Both the position numbers and the translations under genes were made by a program. DNA of 64,000 bases from Hartmannibacter diazotrophicus (lineage in GTDB: Bacteria; Pseudomonadota; Alphaproteobacteria; Rhizobiales; Pleomorphomonadaceae). Shown here piece by piece: positions 8,929 through 19,227 of this stretch (position 1 is its first letter; every line of letters begins with the position of its first letter). Under the pieces are notes generated by a model. The model made no database searches. It saw only the letters and a program-made list of their open reading frames with translations, and was not told where the DNA came from. The stretch lies in NCBI RefSeq assembly GCF_900231165.1, contig NZ_LT960614.1:2912550-2976549 (forward strand). Direction: 5' to 3'.

Positions 8929-9741
8929 TCAGGAAGAAAACGGCGAGAACGGTGCGCCGAAGACCGGCGTCGAGGCATGCGCCACGTCATGCTGCTCCAT
9001 GATTCCGGCGAGAAAGCCGAGACGGCCCGCCTCGATCGCCTTGCCGAAAGCCTCGGCCATCATCGGCGGATCGCCGGCGGTCGCGACCGCCGTGTTGAGC
9101 AGGATGCCGTCGTAGCCGAGTTCCATCGCTGCCGCCGCGTGGCTCGGCGCGCCAAGGCCCGCATCGACGATCAGCGGCACGCCCGGCACATGCGCCCGGA
9201 GCAGCTTCAGGGCATAGGGATTGTTGAGCCCCCTGCCCGAACCGATCGGCGCGCCCCACGGCATCAGCACCTTGCACCCGGCCTCCAGCAACCGGTCGGC
9301 CAGCACGAGGTCGTCGGTCATGTAAGGGAACACCTCGAAGCCCTGATCTGTCAGTTCCCGCGCCGCCTCGACCAGCCCGAAGGGATCGGGCTGCAGGGTC
9401 GCGTCGTCGCCGATGACTTCAAGCTTGATCCACGGCGTTCCGAAGACCTCGCGCGCCATCTGCGCGGTCTTGATCGCTTCGCGTGCCGTGTGGCAGCCAG
9501 CGGTGTTCGGCAGCACCTTGACGCCAAGGTCGCGCACCAGCTGCCAGAAGGCATGACCCGCCTTCTCGCCGCCCGAGGATTCCCGGCGCAGCGACACGGT
9601 CACGACTTCGGCGCCCGACCGGATCACCGCCCGCTTCAGATGGTCCGGCGAGGGATAGCGCGCCGTGCCGATCAGAAAGCGGCTCGCAACGCGGGTCCCG
9701 TAAAGGTCGAGGGTGTCGTTCTCGGTGTTGGGCATATCCAT
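8929..9741 (-). CDS. thiG: Thiazole synthase ThiG
   Basis: A 270-residue TIM-barrel enzyme that condenses deoxyxylulose phosphate, dehydroglycine and the ThiS thiocarboxylate into the thiazole phosphate tautomer. The Schiff-base lysine is Lys106 in W-I-K-L-E-V-I-G-D. Other marks are [39 protein letters not shown] and [18 protein letters not shown]. The start at 9741 is chosen because GGAGG lies 8 bases upstream; a longer frame to 9795 would overlap thiS. It starts 4 bases after the thiS stop, so the two are translationally close. Confidence 0.94.
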   Translation of the reverse strand: MDMPNTENDTLDLYGTRVASRFLIGTARYPSPDHLKRAVIRSGAEVVTVSLRRESSGGEKAGHAFWQLVRDLGVKVLPNTAGCHTAREAIKTAQMAREVFGTPWIKLEVIGDDATLQPDPFGLVEAARELTDQGFEVFPYMTDDLVLADRLLEAGCKVLMPWGAPIGSGRGLNNPYALKLLRAHVPGVPLIVDAGLGAPSHAAAAMELGYDGILLNTAVATAGDPPMMAEAFGKAIEAGRLGFLAGIMEQHDVAHASTPVFGAPFSPFSS

Positions 9742-9745
9742 CTCG

Positions 9746-9943
9746 TCATCCTCCCTGCCGGGGGCTGAACACTTCCACCTGGTCGCCGTCGGCAAGCAGC
9801 ATCTCGGCGCGCTCCAGGCGCGGCACGAACTCGCCGTTGACGGCGGTCGCGACGATATCGGGGTCGAACTCCTGCATTTCGACGAAGTCGGCGAGCGTCG
9901 CCGCCTCGAAATCCACGGCGTCGCCGTTCAGGAGGATACGCAT
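9746..9943 (-). CDS. thiS: Sulfur carrier protein ThiS
   Basis: A 65-residue ubiquitin-fold protein ending in Gly64-Gly65. The terminal glycine is adenylated and converted to a thiocarboxylate that donates sulfur to ThiG. The N-terminus ([12 protein letters not shown]) and the C-terminal [10 protein letters not shown] are typical. Its start overlaps the thiO stop by 16 bases and its stop is 4 bases before thiG, as in a tightly coupled operon. Confidence 0.93.
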   Translation of the reverse strand: MRILLNGDAVDFEAATLADFVEMQEFDPDIVATAVNGEFVPRLERAEMLLADGDQVEVFSPRQGG

Positions 9944-10968
9944 GTCAGCACCTCATGCTCCTTGATGCGGTCGGTGAGCCGCCCGACGGCGATCTCGGCC
10001 ATCGCCGGTGCGATGAGCCAACCGTGACGGTAAAGCCCGTTGACCGCGATGACCCGGCCGCCGTCGACGATGCGCGGCTCGTTGCCGGGAAAAGCCGGGC
10101 GCAGACCCGAATTGAACTCGACGATTTCCGCGTCGCCGAAGGCCGGATGCAGGTTGTAGGCCTGCGTCAGCAGTTCGCCGGCGGACCGCACGGTGACCCC
10201 GTCGCCGACGTCGGTCTCGACCGTCGTCGCGCCGATCATGTGCACGCCGTCGCCGCGCGGCACGACATAGAGCGGATGGCGATGGTGCAGCAGGCGCACG
10301 GGCCGGTTCAGCGCCAAATCCGGCGCCCGGATCACCGCCATCTCACCCTTGACGCCGCGAAGGTCGGGAAAGCGGTCGCGTGCGCCGAGCCCGCGGCAGT
10401 CGACGACACGGTCCGCGGCAAGTCCCTTGATCTCCCCCGTCCATCCGAAGGTCGCGGTCGCGCCATGGGAGACGAGTTCGGCAAGCAGGGCCGGCATCAC
10501 CTCGCGCGGGTTGAGATGGCCCTCGCCGCCGTAGAACAGGCCGGTGCGGAAACGGCCCGCGAGATCAGGCTCCAGCAAGGCGATCTCGCTCGCGTCGACG
10601 GAATCGTGCCCCTCGGTGAGACGGCCGAAGCGGGTCAGCCCGGCAAGGTCGCGCGGCGGCGCCACCACCAGCGTGCCCTCACGGCGCACGCCCTTGTAGA
10701 GCGTCGGCCAGAGCTGCATGGACCTGAGGCCCAGCCGGACGACGTCTTCTTCCGAGCCTTCCGCCTCGCAAAACGGCGCCAGCATGCCACCGGCCCGCCA
10801 GGCGGCCGAGCCCGAGAAATCCTCTTCCCGCTCGAAGAGCCCGACGCGCATCCCCTCCCGCACGGCCAGAAGGGCCGTCACGAGACCGGCAACGCCGGCG
10901 CCCACAACGGCAACGTCGAGCTTGCCGCCGGTCGCCGCATGTGCGGGTGAGGATGGGAAACTGTTCAC
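9928..10968 (-). CDS. thiO: Glycine oxidase ThiO (FAD-dependent)
   Basis: A D-amino-acid-oxidase-family flavoprotein that oxidises glycine to dehydroglycine for ThiG in aerobic thiazole synthesis. The dinucleotide-binding motif VAVVGAGVAGLVTALLA follows a short N-terminal leader; the flavin/substrate segment near the C-terminus includes VNGLYRHGWLIAPAMAE. The frame is open to 11040, but that would run into the TPP riboswitch. No in-frame ATG exists before the Rossmann motif. The GTG at 10968, preceded by GAGGG, is the best start and gives 346 residues. First gene of thiO-S-G-E. thiC is not in the window. Confidence 0.9.
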   Translation of the reverse strand: MNSFPSSPAHAATGGKLDVAVVGAGVAGLVTALLAVREGMRVGLFEREEDFSGSAAWRAGGMLAPFCEAEGSEEDVVRLGLRSMQLWPTLYKGVRREGTLVVAPPRDLAGLTRFGRLTEGHDSVDASEIALLEPDLAGRFRTGLFYGGEGHLNPREVMPALLAELVSHGATATFGWTGEIKGLAADRVVDCRGLGARDRFPDLRGVKGEMAVIRAPDLALNRPVRLLHHRHPLYVVPRGDGVHMIGATTVETDVGDGVTVRSAGELLTQAYNLHPAFGDAEIVEFNSGLRPAFPGNEPRIVDGGRVIAVNGLYRHGWLIAPAMAEIAVGRLTDRIKEHEVLTCVSS

Positions 10969-11019
10969 ATTGCCCTCGTCGCCAGCATGGAACGAAAGGC
11001 GGTGGCGGAATGCGCCGTC

Positions 11020-11103
11020 GACGTCCCTACGCTGGTTCAAACCAGATCAGGTTCAAAGGGTGCATCTCAGCCTTGCGGGTAGTTACCCGGGGCGCCCCTC
11101 GTC
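11020..11103 (-). promoter_or_regulatory. TPP riboswitch (THI element)
   Basis: Read on the minus strand, the sequence has every conserved block of the thiamine-pyrophosphate aptamer in order: a GACG arm and GGGGCGCC at the 5' side, CTGAGAT (11064-11070), ACCCTTTGAACCTGATCTGG, and ACCAGCGTAGGGA, closed by CGTC. It ends 52 bases before the thiO GTG. No obvious terminator lies in between, so control is more likely at translation initiation (inference). TPP binding should shut down thiOSGE. Confidence 0.96.
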
Positions 11104-11208
11104 ACGGGCGGAATGTGAGTTGGCAAAGGCCATGTGTCAAGGCATCGATTCGCATCAAATCTGTTGCCCGTTTCGGCGAAAACTGCCCCCGGACCGGAGA
11201 CACGCCAC

Positions 11209-12129
11209 TCAAAGCGGCGTCGAGGCCTTGCGCGCCCGTGCGCGCTGGATGCCGAGTTGCCGCTCGCGCAGGATCACGAACACGCCGGCGCCGACGACGA
11301 TGACCGAGCCGATGATGACGGCGGACGTCGGCACCTCGCCGAAGATGAAGAAGCCGAGCAGGATCACCCAGATCATCGACGCATAGTCGAAGGGCGCGAT
11401 GACGGAGGCTTCCGCATAGCGATAGCTCAGCGTCAGGAAGACCTGGCCGAAGCCGCCGAGAAGACCGATGACGGCGAGAAGCCCCATGTCGGACATCGAC
11501 GGCACGACCCAGCCGAAGGGCAGCGAGACAAGCGACAGCAGCGAGGCCGACGTCATGAAATAGAAGACGATGGCGCCGGAATGCTCGGTGCCGGAGAGCC
11601 TGCGGATCGAGATCATCGCCAGCGCCGCGAAGGTGGCTGAGCCGAGCGCCATCATCGCGCCGACGGAACCCTCATTCGAGGCAAAGTGATCAAGACCGGA
11701 AAAATGCTGCGAGAGGACGACGAGGACGCCCATGAAGCCGACGGTCACGGCCGACCAGCGATAGGCGCGCACGACCTCCCCGAGGAGAAGCGCCGCGAGC
11801 GCCGTCGTCAGCAGCGGCGCGGCATAGTTGATCGCGGTCGCGTCCGGCAGCGGCAACCGCGCCAGCGATCCGAACCAGAAAAACATGGAGATGGTGCCGG
11901 CAAAGGCGCGCATGAAATGCCCGCCGAGCCGCTTGGTCTTCAGCGCCGCCGGCAGCTGGCGCAGGTACCAGAGCCAGACGAGCACAGGAATGAGACCGAG
12001 GAACGAGCGGGCAAAGACGACCTCACCCAGGGGAAGTCGCTCCGAGACGATCTTGACCAGTGCCATCATGACGGCAAAGAAGGCGGTGGAAGCCACCTTC
12101 ATGGCAACGCCGATCAGGGGATTGGGCAC
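11209..12129 (-). CDS. EamA/DMT-family membrane transporter
   Basis: A 306-residue inner-membrane protein of the drug/metabolite transporter superfamily, with two tandem EamA repeats of hydrophobic helices. The second repeat shows GGFGQVFLTLSYRYAEASVIAPFDY and the end-of-family pattern FIFGEVPTSAVIIGSVIVVGAG (each visible in parts). Family members export amino acids, nucleobases or metabolites; the substrate is unknown. It starts with GTG at 12129, with CCGGAG 8 bases upstream. The C-terminal tail is basic and cytoplasmic. It ends ~105 bases before the TPP riboswitch and is on the same strand; nothing shows that it belongs to thiamine metabolism. Confidence 0.85.
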   Translation of the reverse strand: MPNPLIGVAMKVASTAFFAVMMALVKIVSERLPLGEVVFARSFLGLIPVLVWLWYLRQLPAALKTKRLGGHFMRAFAGTISMFFWFGSLARLPLPDATAINYAAPLLTTALAALLLGEVVRAYRWSAVTVGFMGVLVVLSQHFSGLDHFASNEGSVGAMMALGSATFAALAMISIRRLSGTEHSGAIVFYFMTSASLLSLVSLPFGWVVPSMSDMGLLAVIGLLGGFGQVFLTLSYRYAEASVIAPFDYASMIWVILLGFFIFGEVPTSAVIIGSVIVVGAGVFVILRERQLGIQRARARKASTPL

Positions 12130-12195
12130 GGAACGAACTCCGGAGAGCGGGCAAAAAGCAAGGAGACCTTTGTTTCTGCTCCCCGGCGTTCGAAA

Positions 12196-14499
12196 TCAAG
12201 CCTCGTTCAGCGCATGCCAGAGGCGCGCAGGCGTCGCCGGCATGTCGAAATGCCGGATGCCCCTGACAGCGTCGAGTGCGTCGACAACCGCGTTCATCAC
12301 CGCCGGCGTCGCGCCGATGGTGCCCGCCTCGCCCGCGCCCTTGATGCCGAGCATGTTGGTCGTCGAGGGGACGTTGCGGGTTGCGAAGTGGAAGGACGGA
12401 AGATCGTCCGCCCGCGGCATGGTGTAGTCGAGGAAGGAGGCGGTCAGAAGCTGCCCGCTCTCGTCATAGGCGGTGCCTTCGAGCAGCGCCTGGCCGATCG
12501 ACTGCGCGACGCCGCCGTGCACCTGCCCCTCCAGCAGCATTGGGTTCACCGTGACGCCGAAGTCGTCGACGATCGTGTAGTTGACGATTTTGGTGACGCC
12601 GGTGTCCGGATCGATCTCGATCTCGCAAACGTGGGTGCCGTTCGGGTAGGTCGCGCCGTCCTGCTGGAACTTGCCGCTCGCCTTCAGCTTGTCCTTGTCC
12701 GCCGTGCCACTCGCCAGTTCGGACAGAGAAACCGCCCGGTCGGTGCCGACGACCCGCACCTGTCCCTCGGCAAGCTCCAGATCCTCCACCGCGCTTTCCA
12801 GCTTGTCGGCGGCAAGCTCCTTGAGCTGCTTGACGAGGACCTTCGATGCAATGTCCACCGAGGCAAGACCGAGCGGGATCGAGCGCGAACCGCCCGTGCC
12901 GCCGCCGGTACGCACCCGGTCGGTGTCGCCCTGCACCGTCTCGACCTTCTCAAGATCGAGACCGAGATACTCCGCGATCACCTGGCCGTAGGCCGTCGCA
13001 TGCCCCTGCCCGTTCGACTGCGTGCCGATGAAGAGCGTCGCGCTGCCGTCGTCGTTGACGGTGATGTTGGCCTCTTCCGAGCCCGGGAAGGCGCAGATCT
13101 CGACATAGGTCGAAAGGCCGATGCCGCGCAGCAGGCCCTTGGCCTTCGCCGCCTCGCGGCGCGCGGCAAACCCCTCAAAATCGGACTGCTTCAGCGCTTC
13201 CGCGAGATGCCCCTCGAACTCGCCGCTGTCGTAGAACTGCCCGCTGACGGTCGTATAGGGCATCTTCTCCTGCGGGATGAAGTTGCGCCGGCGCACCTCC
13301 ACCTGCCCGAGGCCTGTCTCGCGGCCGATCTTGTCGATCAGGCGCTCGATCAGATAGGCAGCCTCCGGACGGCCCGCTCCCCGATAGGCGTCGGTCGCGG
13401 TCGTGTTGGTGTAGACGCCGCGCACGCGCACGAAGAAGGACGGGATGTCGTAAAGCCCCGTCGCCATCAGGATGCCGCCCTGGGGGATATAGGGCCCGAA
13501 CTGGTGCAGATAGGCGCCCATCGCCGCGACGAGGTCGACCTTGAGCGCGAGGATCTTGCCATTGGCGTCAATGGCGGCCTCGGCGGTCGTGACATTGTCG
13601 CGGCCGTGGCTGTCGATGACAAAATGGTCGAAGCGCTCGCCGGTCCACTTCACCGGCGCGCCGAGCTTTTCAGCCGCAATCAGCACCAGCGGATATTCCG
13701 AATAGCAGAAGTTCTTCGTGCCGAAGCCGCCGCCGACGTCCGGCGTGACGACGCGAAGCCGCTTTTCGTCGATCTTCATGATGTCCTTGGCAACCACATG
13801 GCGCATCTCGTGGCCGCCCTGGGTTCCCGTCGTCAGAGTGTAGCGGGTCGTCTCGGGATCGTATTGCCCGATGGCCGACCGCGGCTCCATGTAGTTGGAG
13901 ACGAGACGCTGGTTGATGATCGAAATCGACACGACCCGGTCGGCCTTCGCAAAGACTCTGTCCGCGTCGGCCTCGTCGCCGCCGTGATATTCGAAGGCGA
14001 GATTGGTGCCCTTGTCGGGCCACACCAGCGGTGCATCCGGGGACAGCGCCGCTGCGGTATCCACGACCACATCGAGGCCCTCATAGTCGACCATGATGGC
14101 TTCCGCCGCATCGCGCGCGGCGATCGCCGTGTCGGCGACGACAAAGGCGATCGGGTCGCCGACATGGCGCACGACGCCGTCGGCGAGCACCGGATGCGGC
14201 GGCACCTTGATGCGCGTTCCGTCCGACTGCTTCATCGCCGCATGACAGGGCAGCCCACCGAGATGAGCGATATCCGCATGGGTCAGGATCAGCTTCACGC
14301 CCGGCAGCGCCCGCGCGTCGTCCAGTCCCTCGATGGTGAACTTCGCGTGCGCCATCTGCGAGCGCAGCACGACGGCATGGAAGGCGCCTTCGGGAGCGAT
14401 GTCGTCGGTATAGCGGCCGGTTCCCGTGATGAAGGCAGGATCTTCGCGGCGGCGCACAGGCGCGCCGATGCCGAACTTGGGCGGAGGAGAACTGAGCAT
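12196..14499 (-). CDS. Xanthine dehydrogenase-family molybdopterin-binding subunit (CoxL form II-like)
   Basis: A 767-residue large subunit of a molybdenum hydroxylase. It carries the a/b hammerhead domain near residues 15-120 and molybdopterin-binding domains after. The active-site loop reads AYRGAGR (residues 371-377), which is the form II or CoxL-like signature. True aerobic CO dehydrogenase has AYXCSFR. The general-base glutamate lies in GAGEAGTIGATP near the C-terminus. Substrate is unknown; form II proteins oxidise various N-heterocycles or aldehydes. The usual FAD-binding (CoxM) and 2Fe-2S (CoxS) genes are not adjacent. The ATG at 14499 fits the family N-terminus (RREDPAFITGTGRYTDD follows); a frame to 14559 is an alternative. 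Confidence 0.88.
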   Translation of the reverse strand: MLSSPPPKFGIGAPVRRREDPAFITGTGRYTDDIAPEGAFHAVVLRSQMAHAKFTIEGLDDARALPGVKLILTHADIAHLGGLPCHAAMKQSDGTRIKVPPHPVLADGVVRHVGDPIAFVVADTAIAARDAAEAIMVDYEGLDVVVDTAAALSPDAPLVWPDKGTNLAFEYHGGDEADADRVFAKADRVVSISIINQRLVSNYMEPRSAIGQYDPETTRYTLTTGTQGGHEMRHVVAKDIMKIDEKRLRVVTPDVGGGFGTKNFCYSEYPLVLIAAEKLGAPVKWTGERFDHFVIDSHGRDNVTTAEAAIDANGKILALKVDLVAAMGAYLHQFGPYIPQGGILMATGLYDIPSFFVRVRGVYTNTTATDAYRGAGRPEAAYLIERLIDKIGRETGLGQVEVRRRNFIPQEKMPYTTVSGQFYDSGEFEGHLAEALKQSDFEGFAARREAAKAKGLLRGIGLSTYVEICAFPGSEEANITVNDDGSATLFIGTQSNGQGHATAYGQVIAEYLGLDLEKVETVQGDTDRVRTGGGTGGSRSIPLGLASVDIASKVLVKQLKELAADKLESAVEDLELAEGQVRVVGTDRAVSLSELASGTADKDKLKASGKFQQDGATYPNGTHVCEIEIDPDTGVTKIVNYTIVDDFGVTVNPMLLEGQVHGGVAQSIGQALLEGTAYDESGQLLTASFLDYTMPRADDLPSFHFATRNVPSTTNMLGIKGAGEAGTIGATPAVMNAVVDALDAVRGIRHFDMPATPARLWHALNEA

Positions 14500-14657
14500 G
14501 TGGGAGACCTTGACGATGACGGTGAGCAAGGTAAGGCGCACACGAAGCGCCTGCTGCACTGCACATATAGGCCACGAGAGCGCCTGTGCAAAGCCGGCCT
14601 AGGGTGAAATGCGGACCTGTCGGCTGTCAACCTCCGACGCCATCGGTCAACGCCGCG

Positions 14658-15461
14658 TCAAGCCGCCTGCTCCGATGATCCATTGAGGGCCGACCATGTC
14701 GCCGGGCCCACTATGCCGTCCGTCACAAGGCCGGAGCCACGCTGGAAAAGCCGGACCGCCGTTTCGGTGCCGGGGCCGAAATCGCCGTCGATGGCGATCT
14801 GATAGCCATGCGCGACAAGACGGCTCTGGAGGATGGCGACGGCATCGCCAACCAGACCACGATGGAGATTCGCCATAGCGCCTGGCTCAAAGGCAAGAGA
14901 GCCCGCCTCTGCCTGGGCCAGCGCCACTTTGGCCTTGCCGAGATAGACGCGCCGGTCGGCAAGGCCGTTAAGCCCGCCATTGACCTTTCGCGTTACCGCG
15001 ATGATGTCGTCGCGGTCGGCATCGCGGCTGATCTGCCGGCTGTACCAGTATTCGCAGGCGATCCTGAGCGAGATGGCCGGATCGGCCGCGAGGGCCGGAT
15101 TGCTGACAAGATCGAGCCCGAGTGTATCGGACATCGCTATATAGTTGGCCCGGCCGGTGAGTTGCAGGAGCCCCCGCCCCTTGAAGCGCACGCCGTCGCC
15201 CGGCTCGGTATTGCCGAGATCCTTGCGCCCCTCGTAGGCCCGGCCGCTGGCGTATTCCTCGGTCGTGCAGAAACCGTCCGATTCGTGCGCGATCTGGGCA
15301 AGGAAATGAGCGACGCGAAGCCGCGTCGCAATCCCGTAATCGGCAAGCGTCCCGGCAAGGGCAGCGCCGACCTCGGACAGGATCTCGGCCTGATGGGCGG
15401 CCCGCGCGCCCGACACGCGTGGAGCGATGTCCTTGAGAAGCTCTTCGTTCAGCCCGGTCAT
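14658..15461 (-). CDS. GH19-like endolysin with C-terminal peptidoglycan-binding domain
   Basis: A 267-residue protein. Residues ~5-185 are a lysozyme-like glycoside hydrolase family 19 domain, with the probable acid catalyst Glu60 in [12 protein letters not shown] and the signature [15 protein letters not shown] (residues 93-107). Residues ~200-260 are a PG_binding_1 repeat ([25 protein letters not shown]... in parts; [22 protein letters not shown]). There is no signal peptide, as in phage endolysins or proteins exported by another route. GGAGG lies 7 bases before the ATG at 15461, fixing the start. It follows edd by 109 bases, and no phage gene is adjacent. Confidence 0.85.
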   Translation of the reverse strand: MTGLNEELLKDIAPRVSGARAAHQAEILSEVGAALAGTLADYGIATRLRVAHFLAQIAHESDGFCTTEEYASGRAYEGRKDLGNTEPGDGVRFKGRGLLQLTGRANYIAMSDTLGLDLVSNPALAADPAISLRIACEYWYSRQISRDADRDDIIAVTRKVNGGLNGLADRRVYLGKAKVALAQAEAGSLAFEPGAMANLHRGLVGDAVAILQSRLVAHGYQIAIDGDFGPGTETAVRLFQRGSGLVTDGIVGPATWSALNGSSEQAA

Positions 15462-15570
15462 GGAACGTCCTCCAGCAAGCGGCGAAAACTGCACGCAAGC
15501 TGAAGGATCACTCCGTCCGGGCGATCATGAATAAGCGGCACGGCAGGGCCTCATGGCCCCGCCGCCGGCA

Positions 15571-17388
<1,818 letters not shown>

Positions 17389-17459
17389 GGCATCCGTCCT
17401 TTGTCTTCGGGAGCGGCCAGGCGATCCGCCGGCTCGCCACATAGGATCGATATGGATCG

Positions 17460-17486
17460 GCCGGGCGCGCGGACCAGTGGCCCGGC
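17460..17486 (-). terminator. Stem-loop between zwf and edd
   Basis: GCCGGGC at 17460-17466 and GCCCGGC at 17480-17486 form a 7-base GC stem with a 13-base loop, 11 bases after the zwf stop. No U-tract follows on the minus strand, so it may act as a processing or attenuation hairpin rather than a full terminator. Confidence 0.35.
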
Positions 17487-17497
17487 GCCCCTCGGCC

Positions 17498-18982
17498 TTA
17501 CTCCATCGTCAGCGACTTCTCATGCCACTCGCGCGTGGGCACGTCGGCGCGGATGAGGTCGCGTGCCTCGTCCGGTCCCCAGGAACCGGACATATAGGGC
17601 TTCGGCGCCTTGTCGCTCTCCTTCCAGGCTTGGAGGATCGGATCGATCCAGGTCCAGGCCTGTTCGACCTCATCACGGCGCATGAACAGCGTCGCGTTGC
17701 CCCTGACGACATCGAGCAGCAACCGCTCGTAGGCGTCCGGATTGCGCACCTTGAAGGCGTTGGCGAAGGTCATGTCGAGGGCCACGCGCTTGAGCCTCAG
17801 CCCGCCGGGACCGGGGTCCTTGATCATCAGCCAGAGCTTCACGCCCTCGTCGGGCTGCAGGCGGATGACGAGTTCGTTGGCCGGCACTGCTTCGCCGAAG
17901 ATCGAGTGCGGGATTTCCTTGAAGGCAACGACGATCTCCGAGACACGCGTTGCAAGCCGCTTGCCCGTGCGCAGGTAGAAGGGCACGCCGGCCCAGCGCC
18001 AGTTGCCGACCTCCGCCTTGATGGCGACAAAGGTCTCGGTCTTGCTCGACTTGTTGGAAACCTCGTCGAGATAGCCGGGCACGACGCCCTGCTCATTGAC
18101 GCCTGACTTGTACTGGCCGCGCACGGTCACGGTGTTGACGTCACCGTCGGTGATCGGCTTGAGCGACTTCAGCACTTTCAGCTTCTCGTCGCGAACGGCA
18201 TCCGCATCCATCGACGACGGCGCCTCCATGGCGACGAGGCAGAGCAGCTGCAGGATGTGGTTCTGCACCATGTCGCGCAGCGCGCCGGACGTATCGTAAT
18301 AGTCGCCCCTGCCCTCGACCCCGAGCGACTCCGCCACCGTGATCTGCACGTGGTCGATATAGGCGTTGTCCCACAGCGGCTCGAACAGGGCGTTGGCAAA
18401 GCGCAGCGCCATCAGGTTCTGCACCGTCTCCTTGCCGAGATAGTGGTCTATTCGATAGATCTGCTCTTCCTTGAAGATCCGGCCCACCTCATCGTTGGTG
18501 GCCTTCGCGGAAGCCAGATCCTTGCCGAGCGGCTTTTCGACGACGACGCGCGTCTGCTCGGTGATGAGATTGTGCTTGCCGATATTGTCGCAGATGGGCC
18601 CGAAAAGATCCGGGCTGGTCGCAAGATAGAACGCCCGGATACGGTCCTTGCCGGCCTCGAGCGTTGCCGCGAGATCGGGCCAACCGGCCTCCGACGTCGC
18701 ATCGCAGCCGACGAAGAAGCAGCGGGCCAGAAAGCGCTGCAGCACCTTCTTGTCCATCTCTTCCGGCTTCAGATGCGCCTCCAGCGCTTCCTTGACGAGT
18801 TCGCGATAGGCCTTGTCCGACTGCGGCTTGCGGGAGACGCCGATGATACGCGCCTCGTCGGGAATCTGGCCGTCCAGATCGCGATGATAAAGCGCCGGCA
18901 GCAGCTTGCGCCTGGCGAGATCGCCCGTGCCTCCGAAAACGACATAGTCGAATGGGTCAACGACGATGATCCGGGATGTCAT
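17498..18982 (-). CDS. zwf: Glucose-6-phosphate 1-dehydrogenase
   Basis: A 494-residue enzyme that oxidises glucose-6-phosphate to 6-phosphogluconolactone with NAD(P)+. The coenzyme motif [16 protein letters not shown] is at residues 17-32; the substrate-binding signature RIDHYLGKE is at 177-185. Full length. The ATG at 18982 has AAGGA 5 bases upstream and matches the family start; the frame extends 14 codons further without support. It is followed by edd with no lactonase gene (pgl) between, unlike the usual zwf-pgl-edd order. A 20-base palindrome lies 92-111 bases upstream. Confidence 0.95.
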   Translation of the reverse strand: MTSRIIVVDPFDYVVFGGTGDLARRKLLPALYHRDLDGQIPDEARIIGVSRKPQSDKAYRELVKEALEAHLKPEEMDKKVLQRFLARCFFVGCDATSEAGWPDLAATLEAGKDRIRAFYLATSPDLFGPICDNIGKHNLITEQTRVVVEKPLGKDLASAKATNDEVGRIFKEEQIYRIDHYLGKETVQNLMALRFANALFEPLWDNAYIDHVQITVAESLGVEGRGDYYDTSGALRDMVQNHILQLLCLVAMEAPSSMDADAVRDEKLKVLKSLKPITDGDVNTVTVRGQYKSGVNEQGVVPGYLDEVSNKSSKTETFVAIKAEVGNWRWAGVPFYLRTGKRLATRVSEIVVAFKEIPHSIFGEAVPANELVIRLQPDEGVKLWLMIKDPGPGGLRLKRVALDMTFANAFKVRNPDAYERLLLDVVRGNATLFMRRDEVEQAWTWIDPILQAWKESDKAPKPYMSGSWGPDEARDLIRADVPTREWHEKSLTME

Positions 18983-19073
18983 GGGATTCCTTGCGATAGG
19001 ACGGTTGAGCAATGTCCGGCCCATCCTGGACGAGGTGGGCGGCGCAAGACGGGTCGAAAGGAGCGACGCCTGA

Positions 19074-19093
19074 GTTAAGTGATATCACTCAAC
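19074..19093. promoter_or_regulatory. 20-bp palindrome upstream of zwf (candidate operator)
   Basis: A perfect 12-base palindrome, AGTGATATCACT (19078-19089), extends with one mismatch per side to GTT...AAC (19074-19093). It lies in the 245-base pgi-zwf gap, where a zwf promoter is expected. The size and symmetry suit a dimeric repressor; I cannot name the regulator. Confidence 0.5.
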
Positions 19094-19227
19094 GGCGCCG
19101 TCGCAAACCGACGGGCAGCGGCAGGAACCGCTGGCCTTCGAATACTCCAGATCGTCCGACATGCGAAGCTGTTAAATTCGGATTCCGAACAAACGTCCAC
19201 CCGCCAAGTGCATGGCATACTGGACGA

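Noticed and set aside
11686-14607. 973-codon plus-strand open frame opposite the molybdopterin subunit
   Set aside because: It is antisense to a clear family member; GC-rich coding DNA often leaves the opposite strand open. The translation is Arg/His/Asp-rich with no recognisable domain.
14658-15461. Prophage or gene-transfer-agent cluster around the endolysin-like gene
   Set aside because: Both neighbours are metabolic genes; no capsid, tail, holin, integrase or attachment site is visible.
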